This document shows, in pieces, positions 8,692 to 17,502 of a stretch of DNA of 64,000 bases. The translations under genes and the position numbers were made by a program. The notes below the pieces were generated by a model. The model did not search any database. It saw only the letters and a list, made by a program, of their open reading frames with translations, and was not told the origin of the DNA. The DNA comes from Pseudomonas nunensis (GTDB taxonomy: Bacteria; Pseudomonadota; Gammaproteobacteria; Pseudomonadales; Pseudomonadaceae). The DNA is taken from positions 6,698,501 through 6,762,500 of the forward strand of contig NZ_CP101125.1 of assembly GCF_024296925.1 (NCBI RefSeq). Reading direction: 5' to 3'. Within the stretch, counting starts at the first letter, position 1, and each line of letters starts with the position of its first letter.

Positions 8692-8772
8692 GTCAGGCAT
8701 CTTTATGCATTGTTCAACGGCTGTCACCTGGTCCTAACCTGAGGCCTGATTCAACAACGGTTAAGGACAGAC

Positions 8773-10014
8773 ATGGCTCAGCGGGTTTGCATCATCGGCG
8801 GCGGCGTCATCGGGCTGACAACGGCTTACGCACTGGTTCGCGACGGTATTGACGTGACGCTGGTCGAGGCCCGGGACTCGCTGGCCAGCGAAACCAGTTT
8901 CGCCAACGGCGGCCAGTTGTCCTACCGTTACGTCGCGCCATTGGCCGATGCTGGCGTGCCGCTGCAAGCCATTGGCTGGATGCTGCGCGGTGACTCGCCC
9001 CTGAAGCTGCGCCCAAGGCTGGACCCGGCGCAATGGCGCTGGATGGCCTCCTTTCTGGCGGCCTGCCGGCGTTCGGTGAACCAGCGCAACAGCGCGCATT
9101 TGCTGCGCCTGGCGCTGTTGAGCCAAGCCACGCTGCAAGGCTGGCGCGACGAAGATCGCCTGGGCGGTTTCGACTGGCGGCGCAACGGCAAACTGGTGAC
9201 GTTTCGTGAAGCCGCGAGTTTCGAGCATGCACGCCACGGTCTGGCGGATCCGCAACAGCAACAGGTGTTGTCCCGGACCGAATGCGCTCAACTCGAGCCC
9301 GCCCTCGCCGAAGCGCCGTTTGTGGGCGCGATTTACACCCCCGATGAAGAAGTCGCCGACTGCCACGGGTTCTGCCAGCAACTGGTGGCCCGGCTCAAGG
9401 CGTCGGGGCGTTGCGAGTTTTTGCTGGGTCAACAGGTCACCGGCATTCGCCAAACGGGCGGCGCGGTGCAGGCCATCGAAATGGGTTCACAAGTGCTGCC
9501 GGTCGAGCAACTGGTGATCGCGGCCGGGCATCGCAGCCCGGCGCTGGCGTTGCCCGGTATGAACCTGCCGCTGTATCCGCTCAAGGGCTATAGCCTGACC
9601 GCGCCGATTCGCGCCGAACATCGCGCGCCGGACCTGAGCATCACCGATTACAACCGCAAGATCGTCTACGCGCGCATCGGTGCTCAACTGCGCGTGGCCG
9701 CGATGGTCGACATTGTCGGCTTCGATCCGGCGCTCGATCCCAAGCGCCTGGCGCTGATCAAACGCCAGGCCCAGGGCACCTTGCCTAATGCCGGCGACTA
9801 CGACGCTGCCATCGAATGGGCCGGCATGCGCCCAGCCACGCCCAGTGGCGTGCCGCTGATTGGCGCCACGGCGTACCGCAACCTTTGGCTCAACCTCGGC
9901 CATGGCGCGCTGGGTTTCACCTTGGCCTGCGGCAGCGCGCGGCTGCTCAGCGATTTGATGACGCAGCGCGCACCTTCGATTGAAATGCAGGGCCTCGCGC
10001 CTCGCGTCGCCTGA
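8773..10014 (+). CDS. D-amino-acid dehydrogenase (DadA-like FAD oxidoreductase)
   Basis: 413 residues. The N-terminal FAD-binding motif is VCIIGGGVIGLTTAYAL (residues 5-21) with the acidic strand end VTLVEAR. LSYRYVAPLADAGVP (about 51-65) and the C-terminal GMRPATPSGVPLIGATAYRNLWLNLGHGALG stretch (about 349-379) are typical of the DadA family, which oxidises D-amino acids to 2-oxo acids using membrane quinones. It is followed by a RidA gene and a periplasmic amino-acid-binding protein, which fits uptake, oxidation and imine clean-up. The dadA of the alanine locus is normally next to dadX, absent here, so this is a paralogue. Substrate unknown. Confidence 0.82.
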   Translation: MAQRVCIIGGGVIGLTTAYALVRDGIDVTLVEARDSLASETSFANGGQLSYRYVAPLADAGVPLQAIGWMLRGDSPLKLRPRLDPAQWRWMASFLAACRRSVNQRNSAHLLRLALLSQATLQGWRDEDRLGGFDWRRNGKLVTFREAASFEHARHGLADPQQQQVLSRTECAQLEPALAEAPFVGAIYTPDEEVADCHGFCQQLVARLKASGRCEFLLGQQVTGIRQTGGAVQAIEMGSQVLPVEQLVIAAGHRSPALALPGMNLPLYPLKGYSLTAPIRAEHRAPDLSITDYNRKIVYARIGAQLRVAAMVDIVGFDPALDPKRLALIKRQAQGTLPNAGDYDAAIEWAGMRPATPSGVPLIGATAYRNLWLNLGHGALGFTLACGSARLLSDLMTQRAPSIEMQGLAPRVA

Positions 10015-10038
10015 CTTGACCTTGATAAGGAAGAAACG

Positions 10039-10389
10039 ATGAGCATCAACCGAATCAACAGCAACAGCCGACTCTCTGCCGCCCTGACCTTTGGCGAACT
10101 GGTGTTTCTCTCGGGGCAGGTGCCCGGCGACAGCCGCGACGTCAGCGGCCAGACCGCCGAGGTGCTGGCGAAAATCGATACGCTGCTGGCCGAGGCGGGC
10201 AGCGACAAGGATCACCTGCTCAGCGCGACCATTTACTTGAGCGACATTGGCCGCGATTTCGCCGCCATGAACGAGGTCTGGTCACACTGGTTGTCGCCGG
10301 GCAAGGCGCCGACCCGTACCACATTGCAAGCGCAACTGGCCCGTCCAGAAGTGCTGGTGGAAATTACCGTGATCGCCGCCCGCTGCTAA
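10039..10389 (+). CDS. RidA-family enamine/imine deaminase
   Basis: 116 residues of the RidA/YjgF fold. RidA proteins hydrolyse reactive 2-aminoacrylate-type imines released by amino-acid-metabolising enzymes. The conserved arginine-containing PTRTTLQAQLARPEVLVEITVIA (about residues 93-115) matches the active-site pattern with the downstream Glu. It lies 24 bases after the dehydrogenase stop with AAGGAAG before the ATG, so it is co-transcribed; clearing the imine product of the dehydrogenase is a sensible role (inference). Confidence 0.88.
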   Translation: MSINRINSNSRLSAALTFGELVFLSGQVPGDSRDVSGQTAEVLAKIDTLLAEAGSDKDHLLSATIYLSDIGRDFAAMNEVWSHWLSPGKAPTRTTLQAQLARPEVLVEITVIAARC

Positions 10390-10416
10390 TCGCCCCACCC
10401 ACAACGGAGAGTAACA

Positions 10417-11319
10417 ATGCAAAAAATCACGTTGATCGGCTGCACCCTCGGCTTGCTGCTCACCAGTCAGGCCCACGCCAGTGAAGCGCCGCTGACCGGC
10501 ACGCTGAACAAGGTCGCCAATGCCAAGAGCATCACCCTGGGCTATCGCGATGCGTCGGTGCCGTTCTCGTATGTGGGTGATCAATCGGGGCAGCCGATGG
10601 GCTATTCGGTGGATCTGGCGAGCAAGATTGTCGAGCGCATCAAGCAAAAACTCGATCAGCCGAACCTGCAGGTGAAGTACAACCTGGTGACCTCGCAAAC
10701 CCGTATTCCGCTGGTGCAGAACGGTACGGTCGATCTTGAGTGCGGCTCCACCGGGGTGACGGCCGAGCGCATGCAACAAGTGGCGTTTTCCTACGGGTTT
10801 ATTTATGTGAAGGGGCAGTTGCTCACAGCCAGGGACAGCGGCATCAAAAGCTTCGCCGACTTGCGCGGCAAGAACGTCGTGACCACCGCCGGCACCACCA
10901 ATGAGCGATTTTTGAAGAGCTACAACGTCGATCACAAGATCGACATGTTCGTGATCAGCGCCAAGGATCACGGCGAAGCGTTCCAGATGTTGCAGTCCGG
11001 AAGGGCGGCGGCGTTTTACATGGACGATGCGCTGCTCTACGGCGAGCGGGCCAAGGCTCGCGATCCGCATAACTGGGTCGTGGTCGGCGAGGAACAATCG
11101 CGGGAAATCTACAGCTGCATGGTGCGCAAGGGCGACCCGCAATTTCTCGAGTTGGTGAACTCGACGCTTGCCGATCTTTACAGCTCAGGGGAAATCAACG
11201 GCATCTACAACCGCTGGTTCCAGCAGCCGATTCCGCCTAAAGGGCTGAACCTGGAGTTTCCGATGACCAGCGAGTTGAAAGCGATTATCGCCAAACCGGT
11301 GAGTGATCCGGTGCAATAA
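10417..11319 (+). CDS. Periplasmic amino-acid-binding protein (ABC transporter, family 3)
   Basis: 300 residues with a signal peptide (cleavage after QAHA, about residue 22). The domain resembles GltI/AatJ glutamate/aspartate-binding proteins: ITLGYRDASVPFSYVGDQSG (about 40-59), GTVDLECGSTGVTAERMQQV (about 105-124), and a C-terminal YNRWFQQPIPPKGLNLEFPMTSELKAIIAKP in two parts. It is the third gene of the dehydrogenase-RidA operon. No permease or ATPase genes follow, so it must share membrane components coded elsewhere. Ligand not determinable. Confidence 0.85.
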   Translation: MQKITLIGCTLGLLLTSQAHASEAPLTGTLNKVANAKSITLGYRDASVPFSYVGDQSGQPMGYSVDLASKIVERIKQKLDQPNLQVKYNLVTSQTRIPLVQNGTVDLECGSTGVTAERMQQVAFSYGFIYVKGQLLTARDSGIKSFADLRGKNVVTTAGTTNERFLKSYNVDHKIDMFVISAKDHGEAFQMLQSGRAAAFYMDDALLYGERAKARDPHNWVVVGEEQSREIYSCMVRKGDPQFLELVNSTLADLYSSGEINGIYNRWFQQPIPPKGLNLEFPMTSELKAIIAKPVSDPVQ

Positions 11320-11351
11320 GATCAAAAGATCTGTAGACCGTGTCGCGGCCA

Positions 11352-11444
11352 TTCGCGAGCAAGCCCGCTCCCACATTGGATCGGTGTGTTGCTGAAGATT
11401 TGTGATCAGCACAAATTCCCTGTGGGAGCGGGCTTGCTCGCGAA
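11352..11444. repeat. REP pair, family A, TTCGCG-first, 93 bp
   Basis: Inverted copies of GGGAGCGGGCTTGCTCGCGA with arms at 11352-11375 and 11421-11444. It lies between the convergent binding-protein gene and rsmE. Confidence 0.92.
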
Positions 11445-11450
11445 GAGGCC

Positions 11451-12170
11451 CTAGAAATCACCCCAAAGCTGTTGAGCCACCGCCAACGCCACAACCGGTG
11501 CGGTCTCGGTGCGCAACACTCGAGGCCCAAGCCGGGCGGCATGGAAACCAGCGCCTTTGGCCTGATCCACTTCAGCATCTGACAACCCACCCTCCGGGCC
11601 AATCAGAAACGCCAGAGTCTGCGGTTTCGCATGACTCACCAACGGCTCTGCCACCGGATGCAGCACCAGTTTCAATTCTGCTTCGGTCTGCTTCAACCAA
11701 TCCGCCAACAGCAGCGGCGGATGAATCACCGGCACCCGTGAACGCCCGCATTGCTCGCAGGCGCTGATCGCCACTTGGCGCCAGTGCATCAGGCGTTTGT
11801 CGGCGCGTTCGTCCTTGAGGCGGACTTCGCAGCGGTCGGTGAAGATCGGGGTGATTTCCGTGACGCCCAGTTCGGTGGCTTTCTGAATCGCCCAGTCCAT
11901 CCGCTCGCCACGGGACAAGCCTTGACCGAGATGGATCTGCAACGGCGACTCGACCTGCCCGATGAAGCTTTCATCGAGCTGCACCACGACGCGCTTTTTG
12001 CCGACTTCCACCAGCGAACCGCGAAACTCATGGCCCGAGCCGTCGAACAGTTGCACCGCATCACCCTCGGCCATGCGCAGCACGCGGCTGATGTAATGGG
12101 CCTGGGCCTCGGGCAGTTCGTGCTCGCCGGTGCTCAGGGGGGCGTCGATAAAGAAGCGGGACAGTCTCAT
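11451..12170 (-). CDS. rsmE: 16S rRNA (uracil-1498-N3)-methyltransferase RsmE
   Basis: 239 residues starting MRLSRFFIDAPL. It methylates U1498 of 16S rRNA using SAM. The N-terminal PUA-like domain is followed by a SPOUT knot domain with LAFLIGPEGGLSDAEVDQA (about residues 188-206) and RLGPRVLRTETAPVVAL (about 214-230), the two SAM-binding knot motifs. The frame stays open upstream to 12338 only because it reads through a REP pair; that extension encodes the usual REP nonsense and was discarded. Confidence 0.95.
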   Translation of the reverse strand: MRLSRFFIDAPLSTGEHELPEAQAHYISRVLRMAEGDAVQLFDGSGHEFRGSLVEVGKKRVVVQLDESFIGQVESPLQIHLGQGLSRGERMDWAIQKATELGVTEITPIFTDRCEVRLKDERADKRLMHWRQVAISACEQCGRSRVPVIHPPLLLADWLKQTEAELKLVLHPVAEPLVSHAKPQTLAFLIGPEGGLSDAEVDQAKGAGFHAARLGPRVLRTETAPVVALAVAQQLWGDF

Positions 12171-12219
12171 CTTGGGTCTCTGGAAAGGGTGTGAATCATC
12201 TGGATTTGTGTCGACTTCA

Positions 12220-12284
12220 TTCGCGAGCAAGCCCGCTCCCACAGGGGAATGCATTCCAAATGTGGGAGCGGGCTTGCTCGCGAA
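12220..12284. repeat. REP pair, family A, TTCGCG-first, 65 bp
   Basis: Arms at 12220-12243 and 12261-12284 enclose the short palindromic spacer GGAATGCATTCC. It lies between rsmE and bioA. Confidence 0.92.
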
Positions 12285-12324
12285 GGCGGCGGCCCAGTCA
12301 CCACAGCAGTTCAAGCAGGTTCGA

Positions 12325-13731
12325 TCAGCCCGGATCACGGAAGCCCGGGTGAAAATCTTCCGGCACCGACACGCTGACGCTATTGCGTGTCGCGATGTCG
12401 ATCCCTTCGCTGGCCACTTCCGCCAGGAAATCGATCTGCTCCGGGGTAATCACGTAAGGCGGCAGGAAGTACACCACGCTGCCCAACGGACGAAGTAAAG
12501 CACCTCGCTCCAACGCATGCTTGAACACTTTCAAGCCACGCCGCTCCTGCCACGGATAGGCTTCCTTGGTCGCTTTGTCCTTGACCATCTCGATGGCCAG
12601 GACCATGCCGGTCTGGCGCACTTCCGCGACGTTCGGGTGATCGACCAAGTGTGCAGTGGCGGTGGCCATGCGTTGGGCCAGGGCCTTGTTGTTCTCGATG
12701 ACGTTGTCTTCTTCGAAGATATCCAAAGTCGCCAATGCCGCCGCGCACGCCAGCGGATTGCCGGTGTAGCTGTGGGAATGCAGGAAGGCGCGCAGGGTCG
12801 GGTAGTCGTCGTAGAAGGCGCTGTAGACGTCGTCGGTGGTCAGCACCGCCGCCAGCGGCAGGTAGCCGCCGGTCAGGGCTTTGGACAGGCAAAGGAAGTC
12901 CGGGCGGATGCCGGCCTGTTCACAGGCGAACATGGTGCCGGTGCGGCCAAAGCCGACGGCGATTTCGTCGTGGATCAGGTGCACGCCATAACGGTCGCAC
13001 GCTTCGCGCAGCAGCTTGAGGTACACCGGGTGATACATGCGCATGCCGCCGGCGCCCTGGATCAACGGCTCCAGAATCACCGCGGCAACAGTGTCGTGGT
13101 TCTCGGCGAGGGTCTGTTCCATGGCGGCGAACATGTTGCGCGAGTGTTCTTCCCAGCTCATGCCTTCGGGGCGCAGGTAGCAATCCGGGCTTGGCACCTT
13201 GATGGTGTCCATCAGCAGGGCTTTATAGGTTTCGGTGAACAACGGCACATCGCCGACTGCCATCGCCGCCATGGTTTCGCCGTGGTAGCCGTTGGTCAGG
13301 GTGACGAAGCGCTTCTTGTTCGGCTGGCCGCGATTGAGCCAGTAGTGAAAGCTCATTTTCAGCGCGACTTCGATGCAGGACGAGCCGTTATCGGCGTAGA
13401 AGCATCGGGTCAAGCCTTCCGGGGTCATCTTCACCAGGCGTTCGGACAGCTCGATCACCGGTTGATGGCTGAAACCGGCGAGGATCACGTGTTCCAGTTG
13501 ATCGACCTGGTCCTTGATGCGCTGGTTGATCCGCGGGTTGGCGTGGCCGAACACGTTGACCCACCAGGAGCTGACGGCGTCGAGGTAGCGCTTGCCTTCG
13601 AAGTCTTCCAGCCAGATGCCTTCACCGCGCTTGATCGGGATCAGCGGCAGCTGTTCGTGGTCTTTCATCTGGGTGCAGGGGTGCCATAACACGGCCAGAT
13701 CCCGTTGCATCCACTGATTATTCAGGCCCAT
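12325..13731 (-). CDS. bioA: Adenosylmethionine-8-amino-7-oxononanoate aminotransferase BioA
   Basis: 468 residues, class III aminotransferase. It converts KAPA to DAPA in biotin synthesis, using SAM as amino donor. The N-terminal LWHPCTQMKDHEQ (about residues 15-27) is specific for BioA. SSWWVNVFGHANPRINQRI (54-72) and the PLP lysine Lys284 in CLSKALTGGYLPLAAV are present, with HDEIAVGFGRTGTMFACEQA (254-273) as the PLP pocket. The other bio genes are not nearby, as is normal in Pseudomonas. It is divergent from the amine oxidase gene. Confidence 0.96.
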   Translation of the reverse strand: MGLNNQWMQRDLAVLWHPCTQMKDHEQLPLIPIKRGEGIWLEDFEGKRYLDAVSSWWVNVFGHANPRINQRIKDQVDQLEHVILAGFSHQPVIELSERLVKMTPEGLTRCFYADNGSSCIEVALKMSFHYWLNRGQPNKKRFVTLTNGYHGETMAAMAVGDVPLFTETYKALLMDTIKVPSPDCYLRPEGMSWEEHSRNMFAAMEQTLAENHDTVAAVILEPLIQGAGGMRMYHPVYLKLLREACDRYGVHLIHDEIAVGFGRTGTMFACEQAGIRPDFLCLSKALTGGYLPLAAVLTTDDVYSAFYDDYPTLRAFLHSHSYTGNPLACAAALATLDIFEEDNVIENNKALAQRMATATAHLVDHPNVAEVRQTGMVLAIEMVKDKATKEAYPWQERRGLKVFKHALERGALLRPLGSVVYFLPPYVITPEQIDFLAEVASEGIDIATRNSVSVSVPEDFHPGFRDPG

Positions 13732-13952
13732 TTACAGTCTCCTCGAGGCGGTCCGCGGCGGGCGCGGGCAAACAATCGCGCAAGCCTATGCAATGCATCG
13801 CGCGGGGACAACCCATTGTGTCGATTGAGCTACTTTGTATGGGGCGATAGACGTCGCTGGCGGCGTTTTGATGGCTGACGTATTCTTCGCGGTTCTTTGA
13901 GTCGTCTGGCTCGCAAAATCGCTTTTTCTCGTGTATTTCCGGAGTTCGCTGA

Positions 13953-15719
13953 ATGTCTGCTGGTTGGCTGCGCGCCTGTGCGCTGGTGATGTTGGGGCTG
14001 TTCAGCGTTTCGGCGCTGGCCAAAGATAAAACGGCGATCGTGATCGGCGGCGGGCTTTCGGGCCTCACCGCGGCCTACGAGCTGCAAAACAAAGGCTGGC
14101 AGGTGACCCTGCTGGAAGCCAAGCCAAGCCTGGGCGGTCGCTCCGGCATGGCCACCAGCGAGTGGATCGGCAACGACAAGGCCCAGCCGGTACTGAACAA
14201 GTACGTATCGACGTTCAAGCTTGGCACCACGCCAGCGCCTGAATTCGTGCGTACGCCGGGCTACCTGATCGACGGCGTGTATTTCACTGCTGCTGACCTG
14301 GCTACCAAGGACCCGGTGACAGCCGAAGCGCTCAAGCGCTACGAAAAAACCGTGGATGACCTGGCAAGCTCGATCGAAGATCCACAAAACCCGGCAGCCA
14401 ACAACACGCTGCATGCCCTGGATCAGATCAACGTCTCCAACTGGCTCGACCGTCTGGCATTGCCTGCCACGGCTCGCCAACTGGTCAACCAGGAGATTCG
14501 TACCCATTACGACGAACCTTCGCGCCTGTCGCTGCTGTATTTCGCACAGCAGAACCGGGTTTACCGGGGTGTTTCCGACCGAGACCTGCGCGCTTCGCGC
14601 CTGATCGGTGGTAGCCCGGTGTTGGCCCAGGCTTTCGTCAAGCAACTGAAAACCATCAAGACCAGCTCGCCGGTTTCGTCCATTACCCAGGACAAGGACA
14701 GCGTGACCGTCAAAGTCGGCAGCGTGGGCTACCAGGCTGACTACGTGGTGGTTGCGGTGCCGTTGCGCGCACTCAGCAAAATCGTCATGACCCCGTCGCT
14801 GGATGCCCAGCACATGGGCGCGATCAAGGGCACCAACTACGGCTGGCGCGACCAGATCATGCTGAAGTTCAAGACGCCAGTGTGGGAAAGCAAGGCGCGG
14901 ATGTCCGGCGAGATCTACAGCAACGCCGGTCTGGGCATGTTGTGGGTAGAACCGGCGCTGAAGGGCGGCGCCAACGTGGTGATCAACCTGTCCGGCGACA
15001 ACGCCCGGGTAATGCAGGCCTTCGGCGACAAGCAGATGGCCGATCAGGTGCTGATTCGTCTGCACGCGTTTTATCCACAGGCCCGTGGTTCGTTCACCGG
15101 CTATGAAATCCGCCGCTACAGCACCGACCCATCGATGGGTGGCGCTTACCTGGCCTTCGGCCCGGGCCAGATCAGCAAATACTGGCGCCTGTGGGAACGT
15201 CCGCTGCAACGTGTAGCGTTCGCCGGCGAACATACCGACACCCTGTACCCAGGCACCCTGGAAGGCGCATTGCGCACCGGTCAGCGTGCAGCCGGTCAGG
15301 TTGAAGACCTGGCGGCCGGCAAGTCGTTTGAGCCGGTGAAAGTTGTTCCAGCAGCCACCGCAGCAGCGGCCGGCGCAGTGGCAGCGAAGAAAGGTAACTT
15401 CTTCACCAACCTGTTCGGTGGCTCGTCGGATGACGACAAGAAACCAGAACCGGTCAAGGCACCAGAACCAGTAGCTCCGCCAGCACCGGCGCCTGCTCCA
15501 GTGCCAACCCCGGCCCCTGCGCCAGTGGAAGCACCGAAGCCTGCGGCCCCGGTCAAAGCCGAGCCAGCGAAAAAAGCGACCAAGCCTGCGGCGAAGAAAC
15601 CTGCGGCGAAAACCGATGCCAAAAAGGCACCGGCCAAGAAAGCTGAACCGGCGAAGAAGCCAGCGGCCAAGAAACCCGCAGCAACGACACCGGCGGCAAC
15701 CGATACCAAAGCGCAGTAA
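13953..15719 (+). CDS. Flavin amine oxidase with signal peptide and Pro/Ala/Lys-rich tail
   Basis: 588 residues. It has a signal peptide (about 1-23, ending SVSALA), an FAD dinucleotide motif VIGGGLSGLTAAYELQNKGW (about 29-48) followed by LLEAKPSLGGRSG, and the C-terminal flavin motif RVAFAGEHTDTLYPGTLEGALRTGQRAAGQV in two parts (about 420-450). The substrate is unknown. Residues from about 490 onward form a low-complexity tail, first Pro/Ala repeats (PVAPPAPAPAPVPTPAPAPV), then Lys/Ala/Pro repeats (AKKPAAKTDAKKAPAKKAEP) as in histone-like AlgP proteins. Such a basic tail on an exported flavoenzyme is unusual. A terminator follows. A 647-residue reverse frame over this gene is a shadow. Confidence 0.82.
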   Translation: MSAGWLRACALVMLGLFSVSALAKDKTAIVIGGGLSGLTAAYELQNKGWQVTLLEAKPSLGGRSGMATSEWIGNDKAQPVLNKYVSTFKLGTTPAPEFVRTPGYLIDGVYFTAADLATKDPVTAEALKRYEKTVDDLASSIEDPQNPAANNTLHALDQINVSNWLDRLALPATARQLVNQEIRTHYDEPSRLSLLYFAQQNRVYRGVSDRDLRASRLIGGSPVLAQAFVKQLKTIKTSSPVSSITQDKDSVTVKVGSVGYQADYVVVAVPLRALSKIVMTPSLDAQHMGAIKGTNYGWRDQIMLKFKTPVWESKARMSGEIYSNAGLGMLWVEPALKGGANVVINLSGDNARVMQAFGDKQMADQVLIRLHAFYPQARGSFTGYEIRRYSTDPSMGGAYLAFGPGQISKYWRLWERPLQRVAFAGEHTDTLYPGTLEGALRTGQRAAGQVEDLAAGKSFEPVKVVPAATAAAAGAVAAKKGNFFTNLFGGSSDDDKKPEPVKAPEPVAPPAPAPAPVPTPAPAPVEAPKPAAPVKAEPAKKATKPAAKKPAAKTDAKKAPAKKAEPAKKPAAKKPAATTPAATDTKAQ

Positions 15720-15740
15720 GGCTTTGAGTTGATAAAAAAC

Positions 15741-15765
15741 GCGGCAGTGATGCCGCGCTTTTTTT
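15741..15765 (+). terminator. Rho-independent terminator of the amine oxidase gene
   Basis: Stem GCGGCA-GTGA-TGCCGC followed by GCTTTTTTT, 22 bases after the stop codon. Confidence 0.88.
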
Positions 15766-15903
15766 ATGCCCAAAGAAAGTCGTTATCAAGAATCGAATAA
15801 ACCTTGTGGCGGAGGTGTTCTTTGATTGGACGTCTTTTCTTTTCACACATTGGGTCTTTAATCTTTCCTTAACTGATGCATTACAGACTCTTGATCGTAT
15901 TTC

Positions 15904-15955
15904 TCGATATTTCAAAGCGAAATTTTCCGCTTTAAATCGATAGATAACTCGATAG
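15904..15955. promoter_or_regulatory. Repeated TCGATA boxes and small hairpin upstream of cytochrome b561
   Basis: TCGATAG-ATAAC-TCGATAG forms a direct repeat with 12-base period (15937-15955), with one more TCGATA at 15904. Between them lies AAAGCG-N8-CGCTTT (15914-15933). The stretch is AT-rich and 32-80 bases upstream of the ATG. A tandem operator is possible; no binding factor can be named. Confidence 0.4.
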
Positions 15956-15986
15956 TCTTGGTCGCAGTTCTCACGGGATATGGGCA

Positions 15987-16538
15987 ATGCAGCTACGTAA
16001 CTCTTCTTCTCGCTACGGTTGGGTCAGCGTTTTACTGCACTGGGGCGTGGCGTTGGTGGTCTTCGGGCTGTTCGCGTTGGGCCTGTGGATGGTTGGCCTG
16101 GATTACTACAGCACCTGGCGCAAAGACGCGCCGGACCTGCACAAAAGCATTGGCCTGACGCTGTTCGCCATCATGCTGCTGCGGGTGTTGTGGCGTTTCA
16201 TCAGTCCGCCGCCGCCAGCATTGCAGAGCTATAGCCGCATGACGCGCCTTGGCGCCAAGTTCGGCCATGCGTTCCTGTACATCAGTCTGTTCGCTGTGAT
16301 GATTGCCGGTTACCTGATTTCCACCGCAGACGGTGTCGGTATTCCGGTGTTTGGCCTGTTTGAGATTCCTGCGCTGGTGTCCGGACTACCGGATCAGGCA
16401 GATACCGCCGGTGTGATTCATCTGTATCTGGCGTGGCTACTGGTAATTTTTTCCGGTCTCCATGCGTTGGCAGCATTGAAGCACCACTTTATCGACCGTG
16501 ATGCGACGCTGATGCGAATGCTCGGCCGCAAAGCTTGA
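15987..16538 (+). CDS. Cytochrome b561
   Basis: 183 residues with four membrane segments and the haem-ligand histidines in each expected place: [13 protein letters not shown] (about residues 11-23), [20 protein letters not shown] (47-66), [19 protein letters not shown] (89-107) and [25 protein letters not shown] in two parts (about 144-168). Bacterial b561 proteins are di-haem membrane electron carriers, here probably oxidising or reducing quinol. It is 32 bases upstream of the YceI gene and this b561-YceI pairing is recurrent in proteobacteria, so an operon is likely. Confidence 0.9.
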   Translation: MQLRNSSSRYGWVSVLLHWGVALVVFGLFALGLWMVGLDYYSTWRKDAPDLHKSIGLTLFAIMLLRVLWRFISPPPPALQSYSRMTRLGAKFGHAFLYISLFAVMIAGYLISTADGVGIPVFGLFEIPALVSGLPDQADTAGVIHLYLAWLLVIFSGLHALAALKHHFIDRDATLMRMLGRKA

Positions 16539-16570
16539 AGTTCAACCTCGACTCCAAAGGAATAGAAAGC

Positions 16571-17164
16571 ATGTTGAAAAAGACTCTCGCCGCTCTGGCA
16601 ATCGGTTCTGCTCTGCTGTCGGCTAACGTGATGGCTGCTGACTACACCGTCGACAAAGAAGGCCAGCACGCCTTCGTCGACTTCAAGATCAGCCACTTGG
16701 GCTACAGCTTCATCACCGGTACTTTCAAGGATATCGACGGCAAGTTCAGCTTCGACGCTGCCAAGCCGGAAGACAGCAAGATCGAGTTCAATGTGAACAC
16801 TTCCAGTGTGTTCACCAACAACGCTGAGCGTGACAAGCACATCGCCAGCGCTGACTTCCTGAACGCGAGCAAGTTTGCTAAAGCCACCTTCGTCTCCACC
16901 GCAGTCAAATCCACCGGCAAAAACGCCGCTGGCAAAGACACTGCTGACGTGACCGGCGACCTGACGATTGCTGGCGTGACCAAGCCAGTCGTGGTCAAGG
17001 CGACTTTCCTGGGTGAAGGCAAGGATCCATGGGGCGGCTACCGTGCAGGCTTCGAAGGTACTACCAACCTGAAGCGTTCCGATTTCGGCAAGCAGAAAGA
17101 CCTGGGCCCATCGTCCGATGCGGTCGAGCTGTACATCTCGTTTGAAGGTGTGAAAGCGAAGTAA
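16571..17164 (+). CDS. YceI-family periplasmic protein (PasP-like)
   Basis: 197 residues. The signal peptide ends ANVMA at about residue 23, and the mature protein is a YceI lipocalin-like barrel ([20 protein letters not shown] at the start; [18 protein letters not shown] near residues 157-174). YceI barrels bind isoprenoid lipids. The P. aeruginosa protein in the same position after bioA and the amine oxidase was described as the small protease PasP; whether this one is proteolytic cannot be told. AAAGGAATAG precedes the ATG; the frame opens at 16535 but the signal peptide fixes the start at 16571. Confidence 0.9.
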   Translation: MLKKTLAALAIGSALLSANVMAADYTVDKEGQHAFVDFKISHLGYSFITGTFKDIDGKFSFDAAKPEDSKIEFNVNTSSVFTNNAERDKHIASADFLNASKFAKATFVSTAVKSTGKNAAGKDTADVTGDLTIAGVTKPVVVKATFLGEGKDPWGGYRAGFEGTTNLKRSDFGKQKDLGPSSDAVELYISFEGVKAK

Positions 17165-17183
17165 CTTTCGCCGCTTCAACAAA

Positions 17184-17216
17184 ACGCCCCCGATCTCGCG
17201 ATCCGGGGCGTTTTTT
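17184..17216 (+). terminator. Rho-independent terminator of the yceI gene
   Basis: ACGCCCC-CGATCTCGCGATC-CGGGGCGT stem followed by TTTTTT, 19 bases after the stop. The stem sequence is nearly the same as the rhlE terminator at 17503-17540. Confidence 0.9.
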
Positions 17217-17253
17217 ATGGCCTGCCAAAATCCGCACCGCACCGCCAGTCCCC

Positions 17254-17343
17254 TGTGGGAGCGGGCTTGCTCGCGAAGGCGTCGTTCCAGACAACATCTC
17301 GGTTAACTGACAGACCGCATTCGCGAGCAAGCCCGCTCCCACA
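17254..17343. repeat. REP pair, family A, TGTGGG-first, 90 bp
   Basis: Arms at 17254-17277 and 17320-17343. It is the first of two adjacent pairs filling the 390-bp yceI-rhlE convergent gap. Confidence 0.92.
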
Positions 17344-17387
17344 TTTGGTCCCTGCCGTACACAAAACTTGTATTCACTGAAGAACCC

Positions 17388-17477
17388 TGTGGGAGCGAGC
17401 TTGCTCGCGATGAGGCCTTCACATTCAAAATACTTGCTGACTGATCCACCGCTATCGCGAGCAAGCTCGCTCCCACA
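17388..17477. repeat. REP pair, family A variant, TGTGGG-first, 90 bp
   Basis: Arms at 17388-17410 and 17454-17477 share a variant GAGCGAGCTTGCTCGCGA core. The compensating change in both arms keeps the pairing. Confidence 0.92.
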
Positions 17478-17502
17478 GGGGATGGGGTTTATCTCTGGAA
17501 AC

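Noticed and set aside
12171..12338. N-terminal extension of rsmE
   Set aside because: It translates a REP pair (SKPAPT/VGAGLLA strings); the ATG at 12170 starts the family N-terminus. The same holds for upstream extensions of metF, epd and the DMT transporter.
13830..15773. 647-codon reverse frame over the amine oxidase gene
   Set aside because: It mirrors a well-supported gene in GC-rich DNA, has no family motif and reads as low-complexity Arg/Gly/Cys.
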